Below, in pieces: positions 25,249-34,046 of a stretch of 64,000 nucleotides of DNA. The notes below the pieces were generated by a model. The model was given only the letters and a program-made list of their open reading frames with translations. It was not told where the DNA came from and ran no database searches. The stretch lies in NCBI GenBank assembly GCA_021208685.1, contig JAJOJJ010000026.1, positions 21,173 to 85,172 of the forward strand, in the 5' to 3' direction. The stretch is from Saccharospirillaceae bacterium. Lineage in GTDB: Bacteria > Pseudomonadota > Gammaproteobacteria > Pseudomonadales > Oceanobacteraceae. How positions within the stretch are numbered: the first letter of the stretch is position 1; the number at the start of each line of letters is the position of its first letter. The translations under genes and the position numbers were made by a program.

Positions 25249-28014
25249 ATGAGCGCCACTGAGCTGACAGCAACGCCGTTCAATGCCCTTCAGCAAACAA
25301 AGACCACCTGCCCTTATTGCGGTGTTGGCTGTGGCGTTGATATCCACCAGCGGAACGGTCAACTGTTGCCCGTTAAAGGGGACGACCGCCATCCGGCCAA
25401 TTCGGGGCGACTGTGCGTTAAAGGCTCGGCACTGCATGAAACCACCAGCCATAACGGCCGCCTGCTCTATCCTCTCATGAATGGCCAGCGCAGCAGCTGG
25501 AGCCAGGCCATCAACCTTATTGCCGATAAAATTCAGCAAGTGATTCATACCCATGGGCCAGATGCTGTGGCTTTTTATGGCTCAGGCCAGCTGCTGACCG
25601 AAGATTATTACGTTGCCAATAAACTGATGAAAGGCTTTATCGGCAGCGCCAATATGGATACCAACTCCCGTCTGTGCATGGCATCGGCCGTTGCGTCGTA
25701 TAAGCGTGCGTTTGGCTCCGACACCGTACCGGGCTGTTACGGGGATCTGGATCAGGCCGACCTGCTGGTTCTGACTGGCTCCAATGCGGCATGGGCGCAC
25801 CCGGTGTTGTATCAGCGCATGGTGGCCGCGAAAAAAGCCAACCCGGATCTGAAAGTGGTGGTGATTGATCCGCGCCGAACCGCCACCTGTGATCTGGCCG
25901 ACCTGCATCTGGCTATCCGCCCTGGCAGTGATGCGTTTCTGTTTACCGCGCTGCTGGCGTATCTCGTTGAAACCAATCACCTCGACCACGAATTTATCGC
26001 CCGGCATACCGAAGGCTGGGAGGCCGCAGTCGCAGCGGCCCGGGATCAGTGTCGCGGTCTGAAAGAGGTGGCCGCTCAGCTGGATATTCAATCCTCCGAT
26101 CTGGCGCAGTTTTTTCACTGGTTTGCCGCCACCCCACGTACGGTTACTTTTTATTCTCAGGGCATTAATCAGAGCGCCACGGGCACCGATAAAGGCAATG
26201 CCATTATTAATGTGCATCTCGCCACCGGTCGCATCGGTAAGCCCGGTGCTGCGCCGTTTTCCATTACCGGTCAGCCCAATGCGATGGGTGGCCGTGAAGT
26301 GGGCGGACTGGCTAATCAGCTGGCTGCGCATATGGATTTTTCCGCCGCCGACCGCGACCGGGTAAGGCGCTTCTGGCAGGCACCCAATCTGGCCGAACGG
26401 CCGGGCCTGAAAGCCGTCGATCTGTTTCAGGCAGTAAAACGCGGCGAGATCAAATTTCTGTGGATTATGTCCACCAACCCGCTGGTCAGCATGCCCGACG
26501 CCGACGAGGTGAAAGAAGCCCTTAAACACTGCGAACTGGTGGTGGTCTCCGATTGCATGGCCGATACCGATACCGCCGCTGCCGCACATGTTCTATTACC
26601 GGCAGCCAGTTGGGGCGAAAAAAACGGCACCGTCACCAACTCCGAACGCCGGATTTCACGTCAGCGCGGTTTTCTGCCCCCACCGGGCGAAGCCATGCCC
26701 GACTGGTGGATCATCACCCGCGTCGCTCACGCACTGGGTCATGGGAGTGCGTTTAATTACAACCACCCGGCCGATATTTTTGACGAACACACCCGGCTCT
26801 CGGCTTTTGAAAATAACGGCAGCCGTGATTTTGATTTAAGCGCATTAAGCGGTATGAGCCGGGCGCAGTACGACGCCATGGCACCGCTGCAGTGGCCCGT
26901 GAATGCGCAATATCCGCAAGGGCGTCAGCGCTTTTTTGATGACCATCGCTTCTATACCGATAACGGTAAAGCACGCTTTATTACCGTGACTCCCGAACTG
27001 CCAGCACCCCGTACTGGCGGTGATCTGATTATGAACACCGGCCGTGTGCGCGATCACTGGCATACCATGACCCGCACCGGTAAAGCGCCAGCACTGGCGC
27101 AGCATATCAGCGAGCCTTACGCCGATATTCACCCGCAGGATGCCGCCCTGCGCGGCATTAAAGACGGCTCGCTGGTACGTATTTTTAATCCGCGCGGCAA
27201 CCTGCTGCTGCGTGCCCAACTCAGTGAAAACCAGCGTGCGGGAGAAATCTTTGTACCGATGCACTGGACCAGCCGTTACGCCAGTGCCGCGCGCATGGGC
27301 ATCCTGACCAACAGCAGCGTGGACGCCATCTCCGGTCAGCCGGAGCTGAAGTACAGCGCGGTTAATGCCGAGCCATTCCACACCGACTGGCAGGGCTTTG
27401 TATTAAGCCGCCGTGATATCGGTGCACCGGATTGCGCGTACTGGGCCTGCGCAGTCTTTGGTGACGATATCCATAATCCCGGCATGGTCTGCGAAGTGGC
27501 TGGCCGGGGCGATGCCAGCCAGTTTGTCGATGCTCTGCGCCAGCGGCTGCAGGATCAGGCAATGAAAGGCCAGTGGTTAATGCTGAGCGACCCGGCGCAG
27601 CAACATTACCGCCATGTTCTGATGCTTAATAACCGGCTTGAAGCCGTGATTTTTGTTCATAAAGATCTGCACTTCAGTAACCGCCAGTGGCTGACCGAAT
27701 GCTTTGCCCAACGTGAACTGAGCCCTCAGCAGCGCCGTGCTCTGCTGGCCGGCCATCCAGCCGATGCCCCGGATCATGGTGCCATTGTCTGCTCCTGCTT
27801 CCAGATCGGTGAAAAACAGATTATTCAGGCCATTCATACCGGTTGCGACAGCAGCGACGCACTGGGCAAGGCTTTGCGTTGTGGCGCCAACTGCGGCTCC
27901 TGCATACCCGAAATAAAAACCCTGCTGGCCAGGCACAGAACCGGTCGTGATCTTCAACCGCCAACCGCTTCAGAAAACCCATTCAGCAACGCGGTCAGCA
28001 CCGCAGTGGAATAA
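25249..28014 (+). CDS. nasA: Assimilatory nitrate reductase catalytic subunit
   Basis: A 921-residue molybdenum enzyme. The N-terminus has the [4Fe-4S] ligands CPYCGVGCG and a later CVKGSAL, followed by the molybdopterin oxidoreductase domain (LCMASAVASYKRAFGSD, TGSNAAWAHPV) and the dinucleotide-binding domain (MNTGRVRDHWHTMTRTGK). The C-terminus adds a BFD-like [2Fe-2S] domain (CSCFQIG to CGSCIPEIK). It reduces nitrate to nitrite in the cytoplasm for assimilation. The reading frame stays open upstream to 25087, but that part is the RNA leader with its terminator, so ATG 25249 (MSATELTATP) is the start. cobA follows after 5 bases. Confidence 0.95.
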   Translation: MSATELTATPFNALQQTKTTCPYCGVGCGVDIHQRNGQLLPVKGDDRHPANSGRLCVKGSALHETTSHNGRLLYPLMNGQRSSWSQAINLIADKIQQVIHTHGPDAVAFYGSGQLLTEDYYVANKLMKGFIGSANMDTNSRLCMASAVASYKRAFGSDTVPGCYGDLDQADLLVLTGSNAAWAHPVLYQRMVAAKKANPDLKVVVIDPRRTATCDLADLHLAIRPGSDAFLFTALLAYLVETNHLDHEFIARHTEGWEAAVAAARDQCRGLKEVAAQLDIQSSDLAQFFHWFAATPRTVTFYSQGINQSATGTDKGNAIINVHLATGRIGKPGAAPFSITGQPNAMGGREVGGLANQLAAHMDFSAADRDRVRRFWQAPNLAERPGLKAVDLFQAVKRGEIKFLWIMSTNPLVSMPDADEVKEALKHCELVVVSDCMADTDTAAAAHVLLPAASWGEKNGTVTNSERRISRQRGFLPPPGEAMPDWWIITRVAHALGHGSAFNYNHPADIFDEHTRLSAFENNGSRDFDLSALSGMSRAQYDAMAPLQWPVNAQYPQGRQRFFDDHRFYTDNGKARFITVTPELPAPRTGGDLIMNTGRVRDHWHTMTRTGKAPALAQHISEPYADIHPQDAALRGIKDGSLVRIFNPRGNLLLRAQLSENQRAGEIFVPMHWTSRYASAARMGILTNSSVDAISGQPELKYSAVNAEPFHTDWQGFVLSRRDIGAPDCAYWACAVFGDDIHNPGMVCEVAGRGDASQFVDALRQRLQDQAMKGQWLMLSDPAQQHYRHVLMLNNRLEAVIFVHKDLHFSNRQWLTECFAQRELSPQQRRALLAGHPADAPDHGAIVCSCFQIGEKQIIQAIHTGCDSSDALGKALRCGANCGSCIPEIKTLLARHRTGRDLQPPTASENPFSNAVSTAVE

Positions 28015-28019
28015 CGGCA

Positions 28020-28844
28020 ATGACAACCGTAAAAAATACCTCAGAAACCTCCGCAGCGTCCCGGCACAACGTCAAAACGGCGATAAAAGGTTCCGGCAAA
28101 GTCTGGCTGGTCGGCGCCGGTCCGGGCGATCCGGAATTACTGACCTTAAAAGCCATGCGGATCATCGCCGAAGCCGACGTGGTGTTGTACGACAGCCTGA
28201 TTTCGGCCGAGATACTCGCCCTTCTGCCCCGTCAGTGTGCCCGTATTCATACCGGCAAACGCTGTGGCGCACACAAGATGACACAGCAGGATATTAATAA
28301 AGCCTTATGTTCAGCAGCCGGAAAATACCAGCGCGTGGTGCGCTTAAAAGGCGGCGATCCTTTTATTTTTGGCCGGGGTGGTGAAGAAATGGAATACCTT
28401 CAGCAGCACGGCATCGAAGTGGATATTGTACCCGGCATTACCGCCGCCGGAGGCTGTGCCGCAGCAGCCGGAATTCCCCTCACTCACCGCGATTACGGTA
28501 ATGCCCTGATGCTGCATTCCGGCCATAGCCAATTTAACGAATTTTCGCCATGCCAGAATCCGACCCGGGTCTTTTATATGGGATTACGTCAGGCCGGTGC
28601 CATTACCGCTCAGCTGCTGCAGGAAGGTCTGCACGAATCTACCCCGGTGGCATTAATCACCAACGGTACGCTGAGCAATCAACAGGTTTATAAAGGCGTA
28701 CTGATGGATCTTCCGTATCTGGCCGAACGCTATCTGAAAAGCGAAAGCGATGGTCCGGGGCTGATGATTGTCGGAGAAGTAGCAGCGATGGCACGCAGCC
28801 ATAAAGAATTACAGGCCGAGCGGAATGCACAGGCAGTAGCCTGA
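28020..28844 (+). CDS. cobA: Uroporphyrinogen-III C-methyltransferase (siroheme synthesis)
   Basis: A 274-residue SUMT with a 30-residue polar N-terminal extension. It has VWLVGAGPGDPELLTLKA, the VVRLKGGDPFIFGRGGEE block and the VPGITAAGGCAAAAGIPLTHRD segment of tetrapyrrole methylases. It methylates uroporphyrinogen III twice with S-adenosylmethionine to give precorrin-2, the precursor of the siroheme that NirB needs. It is not fused to the CysG dehydrogenase/ferrochelatase part, so those steps must be encoded elsewhere. Co-transcribed with nasA (5-base gap). Confidence 0.93.
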   Translation: MTTVKNTSETSAASRHNVKTAIKGSGKVWLVGAGPGDPELLTLKAMRIIAEADVVLYDSLISAEILALLPRQCARIHTGKRCGAHKMTQQDINKALCSAAGKYQRVVRLKGGDPFIFGRGGEEMEYLQQHGIEVDIVPGITAAGGCAAAAGIPLTHRDYGNALMLHSGHSQFNEFSPCQNPTRVFYMGLRQAGAITAQLLQEGLHESTPVALITNGTLSNQQVYKGVLMDLPYLAERYLKSESDGPGLMIVGEVAAMARSHKELQAERNAQAVA

Positions 28845-28852
28845 GGATATAA

Positions 28853-28878
28853 AAAAGCCCTGCAGTGCAAGGCTTTCG
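28853..28878 (+). terminator. Hairpin terminator between cobA and the OsmC-YcaO gene
   Basis: AAAGCC (from 28855) pairs with GGCTTT (to 28876), with possible inner TGCA pairs and T or A runs on both sides. It lies 9 bases after cobA and before the convergent YcaO gene stop, so it can serve both directions. Confidence 0.6.
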
Positions 28879-28903
28879 TCTGGCATTAGCGTAATGACGG
28901 GGC

Positions 28904-31105
28904 TTAATTAAGCCCCGCCGCTGCCGCCCGCGCTGCATGCAGCTTTTTATAGCTGGCAATTAAACGCAGATGTTTATCCAGCCCTTCCAGCTGCATATTG
29001 GTTGGTGTTAAACCGTAAAAACGCACACTGCCCTCAATGGAACCGACAACCGCATCCATCCGTTCGTTACCGTACATCCGGCGGAAATTGCCGATGTAGT
29101 CTTCAGGCTCCAGTTCGTCATCCAGCACCACTTCCAGCATCACGTTCAGCGCCTGATAAAACAGACCGCGTTCAACCGTATTGTCGTTAAACTGCAGGAA
29201 GGTTTCGGTCAGTTCTTTCGCTTCTTCCAGACGATCCAGTGCCAGATAAATCAGCAGCTTCAGTTCCAGAATGGTCAGCTGGCCCCAAACGGTATTGTCG
29301 TCAAATTCAATGCCGATCAGCGTCGTAATATCGGTGTAATTATCCAGCCCGCTTTCTTCCAGACGTTCAGCCAGATCATTCAGCTGGTCGTCATCCAGTG
29401 TATGCAGATTAAGAATATCTTCGCGGAAATACAGCGCCTTATTGGTGTTATCCCAGATCAGATCCTCAACCGGATACACCTCTGAATAGCCCGGCACCAG
29501 AATCCGGCAGGCGGTCACGCCTAAATCGTTATAGACCGCCATATAACTTTCCAGACCGAGTTCTTCCAGAATGGCGAACAGATTAGCGGCCTCTTCTTCA
29601 TTGGATTTTTCGTTATTGGCCGAAAAATCCCATTCAACAAAATCAAAGTCTGCATTGGCACTGAAAAAGCGCCATGACACCAGTCCGGTTGAATCAATAA
29701 AATGTTCGACGAAATTATTCGGTTCCTGTACGGCCTGACTTTCAAAGGTTGGTCGCGGCAGGTCATTTAATCCTTCAAAACTGCGGCCCTGCAACAATTC
29801 CGTCAGGCTGCGTTCCAGTGCAATCTCAAAACTCGGGTGCGCACCAAAAGAGGCAAACACGCCGCCGGTACGCGGGTTCATCAGGGTGACACACATCACC
29901 GGGAAGCGCCCGCCGAGGGAGGCATCTTTAACCAGCACCGGAAAGCCCTGCTCTTCCAGGCCCTGAATACCGGCAACAATACCCGGGTATTTGGCCAGAA
30001 CGTCCTGCGGTACATCCGGCAAGGCGATTTCGTTTTCCAGAATTTCGCGTTTAACGGCGCGTTCAAAAATTTCTGACAGGCACTGTACCTGTGCTTCGGC
30101 CAGAGTATTACCGGCGCTCATGCCGTTACTGAGGAACAGGTTTTCAATCAGATTGGAGGGGAAATACACCGTTTCGCCATCCGACTGGCGCACATACGGC
30201 AGCGAGCAGATGCCGCGTTCAATATTACCGGAATTGGTATCGTACAGGTGCGAACCGCATAATTCGCCATCGGGATTATAAATATCCAGACAGTAATCAT
30301 CGAGAATCTCTTGCGGTAATTCATCGTTCGGGCCGGGTTCAAACCAGCGTTCATCGGGATAATGGACAAAATCGGCGTTGGCAATTTCTTCGCCAAAAAA
30401 CTGATCGTTATAAAAGAAATTGCAGTTCAGGCGCTCCAGAAATTCACCCAATGCCGACGCCAGCGCACTTTCTTTGCCCGAACCTTTACCATTGGTAAAA
30501 CACATCGGCGAATCGGCATCACGAATATGCAGCGACCAGACATTCGGCACGATGTTACGCCAGGACGCGATCTCGATTTTCATACCCAGCTCGGCCAGCT
30601 TGCCCGACATATTGGCAATGGTCTGTTCCAGCGGCAGATCCTTACCCGGAATATAGGTCGCGGCATTGTCAGCGGGCAGGGTCATTAACAGCGCCTGAGC
30701 GTCTTCATCAAGGTTATCGACCACCTCAATCACAAACTCCGGGCCGGTCTGTACAACCTTTTTGACCGTACAGCGGTCTATTGAGCGCAGAATCCCCTGA
30801 CGGTCTTTCTCCGAAATATTTTCCGGCAGTTCGACCTGAATCTTAAAAATCTGGTTATAGCGGTTTTCCGGATCAACGATATTGTTCTGCGACAGACGGA
30901 TATTCTCGGTCGGAATATCACGGGTCTGGCAGTACAGTTTGACAAAATACGCCGCACACAAGGCTGAGGAAGCCAGAAAATAATCGAACGGTCCCGGTGC
31001 TGAACCATCGCCCTTGTAACGGATTGGCTGATCGGCCACCACCGTAAAGTCGTCGAATTTGGCTTCCAGACGGAGGTTATCGAGAAAATTGACCTTGATT
31101 TGCAT
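28904..31105 (-). CDS. ycaO: OsmC domain/YcaO domain fusion protein
   Basis: A 733-residue protein. Residues 1-about 140 are OsmC-like, with GPFDYFLASSALCAAY and a second Cys in SIDRCTVKK. The rest is YcaO, with the ATP-binding Glu residues in GKGSGKESALASALGEFLERL and AEAQVQCLSEIFERAVKREI. A C-terminal helical repeat region (about 600-733) is present. E. coli YcaO, without the OsmC part, assists methylthiolation of ribosomal protein S12. The fused form is common in marine gammaproteobacteria and its added function is unknown. ATG 31105 (MQIKVNFLDN) is preferred over 31168, because the longer form adds an Arg-rich stretch not belonging to the OsmC fold. Probably monocistronic. Confidence 0.88.
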   Translation of the reverse strand: MQIKVNFLDNLRLEAKFDDFTVVADQPIRYKGDGSAPGPFDYFLASSALCAAYFVKLYCQTRDIPTENIRLSQNNIVDPENRYNQIFKIQVELPENISEKDRQGILRSIDRCTVKKVVQTGPEFVIEVVDNLDEDAQALLMTLPADNAATYIPGKDLPLEQTIANMSGKLAELGMKIEIASWRNIVPNVWSLHIRDADSPMCFTNGKGSGKESALASALGEFLERLNCNFFYNDQFFGEEIANADFVHYPDERWFEPGPNDELPQEILDDYCLDIYNPDGELCGSHLYDTNSGNIERGICSLPYVRQSDGETVYFPSNLIENLFLSNGMSAGNTLAEAQVQCLSEIFERAVKREILENEIALPDVPQDVLAKYPGIVAGIQGLEEQGFPVLVKDASLGGRFPVMCVTLMNPRTGGVFASFGAHPSFEIALERSLTELLQGRSFEGLNDLPRPTFESQAVQEPNNFVEHFIDSTGLVSWRFFSANADFDFVEWDFSANNEKSNEEEAANLFAILEELGLESYMAVYNDLGVTACRILVPGYSEVYPVEDLIWDNTNKALYFREDILNLHTLDDDQLNDLAERLEESGLDNYTDITTLIGIEFDDNTVWGQLTILELKLLIYLALDRLEEAKELTETFLQFNDNTVERGLFYQALNVMLEVVLDDELEPEDYIGNFRRMYGNERMDAVVGSIEGSVRFYGLTPTNMQLEGLDKHLRLIASYKKLHAARAAAAGLN

Positions 31106-31258
31106 GCACAGTACCCGATAAGCAAAGAATGAACGGACGCGCTGAAGAACTGAGCCAGCACTCCGCACAAGAATAGGCGCTATTATCCAGTTTTTACGCG
31201 CCGAGTCTTGCCTTCACTGTTCAAATCTCATTGCGTTATTCATCAGACGGCGGAATCT

Positions 31259-31320
31259 GCGGAATTATTCCGCTGCCAATCCGCTGGCGGCTGCCCTAGG
31301 ATATTCATCAACCGATGAAT
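31259..31320 (+). promoter_or_regulatory. Two palindromes in front of the TetR-type gene (candidate operators)
   Basis: ATTCATC-AACC-GATGAAT (31303-31320) is a perfect 7-bp-arm palindrome ending 13 bases before the start codon. GCGGAAT-T-ATTCCGC (31259-31273) is a second perfect palindrome, with an extra GCGGAAT half at 31250-31256. TetR-family proteins bind such sites and commonly repress their own operon, so autoregulation is likely. Which palindrome is the operator is not known. Confidence 0.6.
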
Positions 31321-31333
31321 ACAGGTTCTTGCG

Positions 31334-32110
31334 ATGAATCAGCCCCCTGAAACGCCTCTGCCCGACCGACAAAACTCCGCCTCTGAGCGCCGGACAACGG
31401 GCATTACTGAAGAAAAAAGTCTCCGCCGTGGCCGCCCACAGGGCGATTCCGATGCCCGCGAGGCACTGCTCAATACTGCACGCGAATTGTTTGCCAGCCG
31501 CCCTTACCGCACCGTCACCTTACGGGAAATCGCGCGCTATGCCGGGGTCGAAGCTGCACTGGTGCGTTACTATTTTGGCGGCAAAGCCGGCCTGTTTGAA
31601 GCAATGATGCGCGAGACTCTGGCGCCGGTTCTTGATGCTTTGCGGACATCTGGTCAATTCCGCGCCAGCACGGGCGAACCACCGCAACCCAGGCGTCAGG
31701 TTGAACATGTCATGCAGACTTATTACCGCATTATGGGCCGCCATCCGCACTTGCCCCGTCTGGTATTCCGCATCCTGAACGAAGGGGATGATCTGGAACC
31801 CTTTGCCATTTTAAGCCGCGTCTTCGGCGATGTTGTGCAGGCGTCTGACGTCTGGATAAAAAACGCATTGTTGATACCCGGCGAACTGGAACAGAACGTT
31901 AATCCGGAGTTTGCCCGTTTATCCTTTATCAGCCTGATGGTCTTCCCGCTGGTCGCGCCGCCTTTAGTGTTGCGCCGCATCGGCATCAGCGTTAACCCCG
32001 ACACCCTGACAGCGCTGGCCAGTCATAACAGCCGCTTATTCAGTCAGGGCGTATTCACACATTCCGCGTCCACTGCCGGTGAGGATGCCAGCGGGGAGAT
32101 TCTGACATGA
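31334..32110 (+). CDS. TetR-family regulator, CecR-like
   Basis: A 258-residue regulator with a charged N-terminal extension of about 35 residues. The TetR HTH is at about 45-95 (ALLNTARELFASRPYRTVTLREIARYAG, then VRYYFGGKAGLFEAMM), followed by a long C-terminal ligand-binding domain. Its stop overlaps the start of the adaptor gene by four bases (ATGA). In E. coli the TetR-family regulator CecR heads the ybhGFSR exporter operon, and the same order is seen here, so it probably represses the exporter and is released by an exported compound. The ligand is unknown. Confidence 0.85.
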   Translation: MNQPPETPLPDRQNSASERRTTGITEEKSLRRGRPQGDSDAREALLNTARELFASRPYRTVTLREIARYAGVEAALVRYYFGGKAGLFEAMMRETLAPVLDALRTSGQFRASTGEPPQPRRQVEHVMQTYYRIMGRHPHLPRLVFRILNEGDDLEPFAILSRVFGDVVQASDVWIKNALLIPGELEQNVNPEFARLSFISLMVFPLVAPPLVLRRIGISVNPDTLTALASHNSRLFSQGVFTHSASTAGEDASGEILT

Positions 32111-33078
32111 AAACGCAATGGCTTATCCCCTGTTACCTGTTGCTGTGCGCCTGCGGCAGCGACGATACATCCGTTGCTCTGGGTACGCTGGAGCGCGACC
32201 GTATCAGCCTGAGTGCACCGGCTACGGAAGTCATCCGTACCCTGAATGTCACTGAAGGTCAGAATGTTCAGCCCGGCGATATTCTGCTGACCCTCGACAG
32301 CACACTGGCTGAAAGCCGCTTGCATCAGCGTCAGGCCGAACTCGACAGTGCCCGCGCCACACTGGATGAATGGCTGGCCGGCGCCCGCCATGAAGAACGC
32401 GCCGCGGCCGCGGCTGCGGCGGAAGCCGCGCGCGCCAGCCTGACCGAAGCCAGCCAGCATCTGAACCGGAACCGTACGCTGTTTAAACAGCAGATGGTGG
32501 GTCAGGCCGAACTCGACAACGCCATCGCCCGGCACGATGCCGCTGCTGCACGCCTTGATCAGGCCGAAGAGCAGTTGCGCCAGCTGACCAACGGCACGCG
32601 GCCGGAAAAAATCCGTCAGGCTCAGGCCGCCGTCAGAGCCGCCGAAGCCCGTCTGGCCGGTGAGCAGAAAAGTCTGGCGGATTTAACCCTGCGCGCACCG
32701 GTTAGCGCACAGGTCGATCTGATTGCCGCCGAAGCCGGTTCACGGGTGAATGCAGGAATGCCCCTGCTGACCTTACTGGCCAATGCCGATCCCTATGTGC
32801 GGGTGTACGTGCCGCAAAGCAAAGTGGCCAGCCTGAGTGTTGGTACCGTGCTTGAAATCCGGGTCGAAGGCCTGTCAAAACCGCTGCATGGCCGGGTGCG
32901 CAATGTTCGTTCTCAGCCCGCCTACACCCCCTATTTCGCCCTCAGCGAACGTGACCGCGCGCGACTGATGCATCTGACGGATATCGTGCTGACGGATGTG
33001 CCCGCCGGGCTGGCCAGCGGTCTGGCCGTTGAGGTTTTACTGCCAGACGACGCATCAGCACAGGGAAGCAAACCATGA
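32107..33078 (+). CDS. HlyD-family periplasmic adaptor, predicted lipoprotein (YbhG-like)
   Basis: A 323-residue membrane fusion protein. The N-terminus has a lipobox (LLCAC, Cys about 16) instead of an uncleaved membrane anchor. A biotinyl-lipoyl-like half (VTEGQNVQPGDILLTLDSTLAE) is followed by an Ala-rich coiled-coil hairpin (about 70-180), the second lipoyl half (LTLRAPVSAQVDLIAAEAGSRVNAG) and a beta-barrel. It links the inner-membrane ABC exporter to an outer-membrane channel encoded elsewhere. Start and stop both overlap neighbours by four bases, so the operon is translationally coupled. Confidence 0.88.
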   Translation: MKTQWLIPCYLLLCACGSDDTSVALGTLERDRISLSAPATEVIRTLNVTEGQNVQPGDILLTLDSTLAESRLHQRQAELDSARATLDEWLAGARHEERAAAAAAAEAARASLTEASQHLNRNRTLFKQQMVGQAELDNAIARHDAAAARLDQAEEQLRQLTNGTRPEKIRQAQAAVRAAEARLAGEQKSLADLTLRAPVSAQVDLIAAEAGSRVNAGMPLLTLLANADPYVRVYVPQSKVASLSVGTVLEIRVEGLSKPLHGRVRNVRSQPAYTPYFALSERDRARLMHLTDIVLTDVPAGLASGLAVEVLLPDDASAQGSKP

Positions 33079-34046
33079 GCGATCTGGCGATTAACGTACG
33101 GCAAATGACGCGCCGTTTTGGCAAGACAATCGCCGTCGATCAACTCGATCTGCAGATTCCGCGGGGCACTATTTATGGTTTTCTGGGCCCCAACGGCTGC
33201 GGTAAATCCACTTCCATCCGCATGCTGACCGGCCTGCTGACCCCCACCTCCGGCGAGCTGGAAGTACTGGGTCAGCGCCTGCCCGATGACGCCGAAGCCC
33301 TGCGCCTGCGCATTGGCTATATGACGCAGAAGTTCTCGCTGTACGACAACCTCAGCATCCGCGAAAACCTCAGCTTTGTTGCGCAGATCTACGGCCTTAA
33401 CCGCCGCCAGAGCCGTGAGCGCGTCAATGAACTTCTGTCGCTCTATGCACTGGATAAGCGCCAGACACAGCTGGCCGGTTCGCTCAGCGGCGGTCAGAAA
33501 CAACGGCTGGCACTGGCAGCCGCCACCCTGCACCATCCGGACCTGTTATTCCTCGATGAACCAACCTCGGCGGTCGATCCGGAAAACCGTCGCGAATTCT
33601 GGGAACGGCTGTTTGATCTGTGCAATGCCGGTACCACCATTCTGGTGTCCACCCACTATATGGACGAGGCTGAGCGCTGCCATGCGCTGGCCATTCTGGA
33701 AAACGGGGTCAAACGCGCCGACGGTTCACCGGCGGAATTAATGGCCACGCTGGGCGCGCATGTGCTGGAAGTGGACGGCAACGATCTGCGCACCCTGAAA
33801 AGCCAGCTGGTGCAATGCCCGCAGGTGCTGTCAGCCGCGCAGCTGGGCACCCGTTTGCGGGTACTGATACGCGATCAGACCGAACAACCACAGCAGTGGC
33901 TGCAGGCTCAGGTCAATGGCCGCCGCATCGACGCGGTACGCCCAAGTCTGGAAGATGTGTTTGTGGCCTGTACCGGTCAGCACCCGGCTTCAGCAGCAAC
34001 GGCCAGAATGGCTGCGGATTCTGAGCAGGGAGAACGTCATGCCTGA
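33075..34046 (+). CDS. ABC exporter ATP-binding protein (YbhF-like)
   Basis: A 323-residue ABC ATPase with Walker A GPNGCGKST, signature LSGGQKQRL, Walker B LLFLDEP with TSAVDP, and the H-loop STHYMDEAERC. E. coli YbhF carries two ATPase domains in one chain. This protein has one, so the active transporter would use it as a dimer. The C-terminal 90 residues resemble the regulatory tail of drug/Na exporter ATPases. It overlaps the upstream gene by four bases and the permease by eight. Confidence 0.9.
   Translation: MSDLAINVRQMTRRFGKTIAVDQLDLQIPRGTIYGFLGPNGCGKSTSIRMLTGLLTPTSGELEVLGQRLPDDAEALRLRIGYMTQKFSLYDNLSIRENLSFVAQIYGLNRRQSRERVNELLSLYALDKRQTQLAGSLSGGQKQRLALAAATLHHPDLLFLDEPTSAVDPENRREFWERLFDLCNAGTTILVSTHYMDEAERCHALAILENGVKRADGSPAELMATLGAHVLEVDGNDLRTLKSQLVQCPQVLSAAQLGTRLRVLIRDQTEQPQQWLQAQVNGRRIDAVRPSLEDVFVACTGQHPASAATARMAADSEQGERHA

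Noticed and set aside
25582..26589. A 335-codon minus-strand frame
   Set aside because: Antisense to nasA, which has complete cofactor-binding motifs; no independent features.
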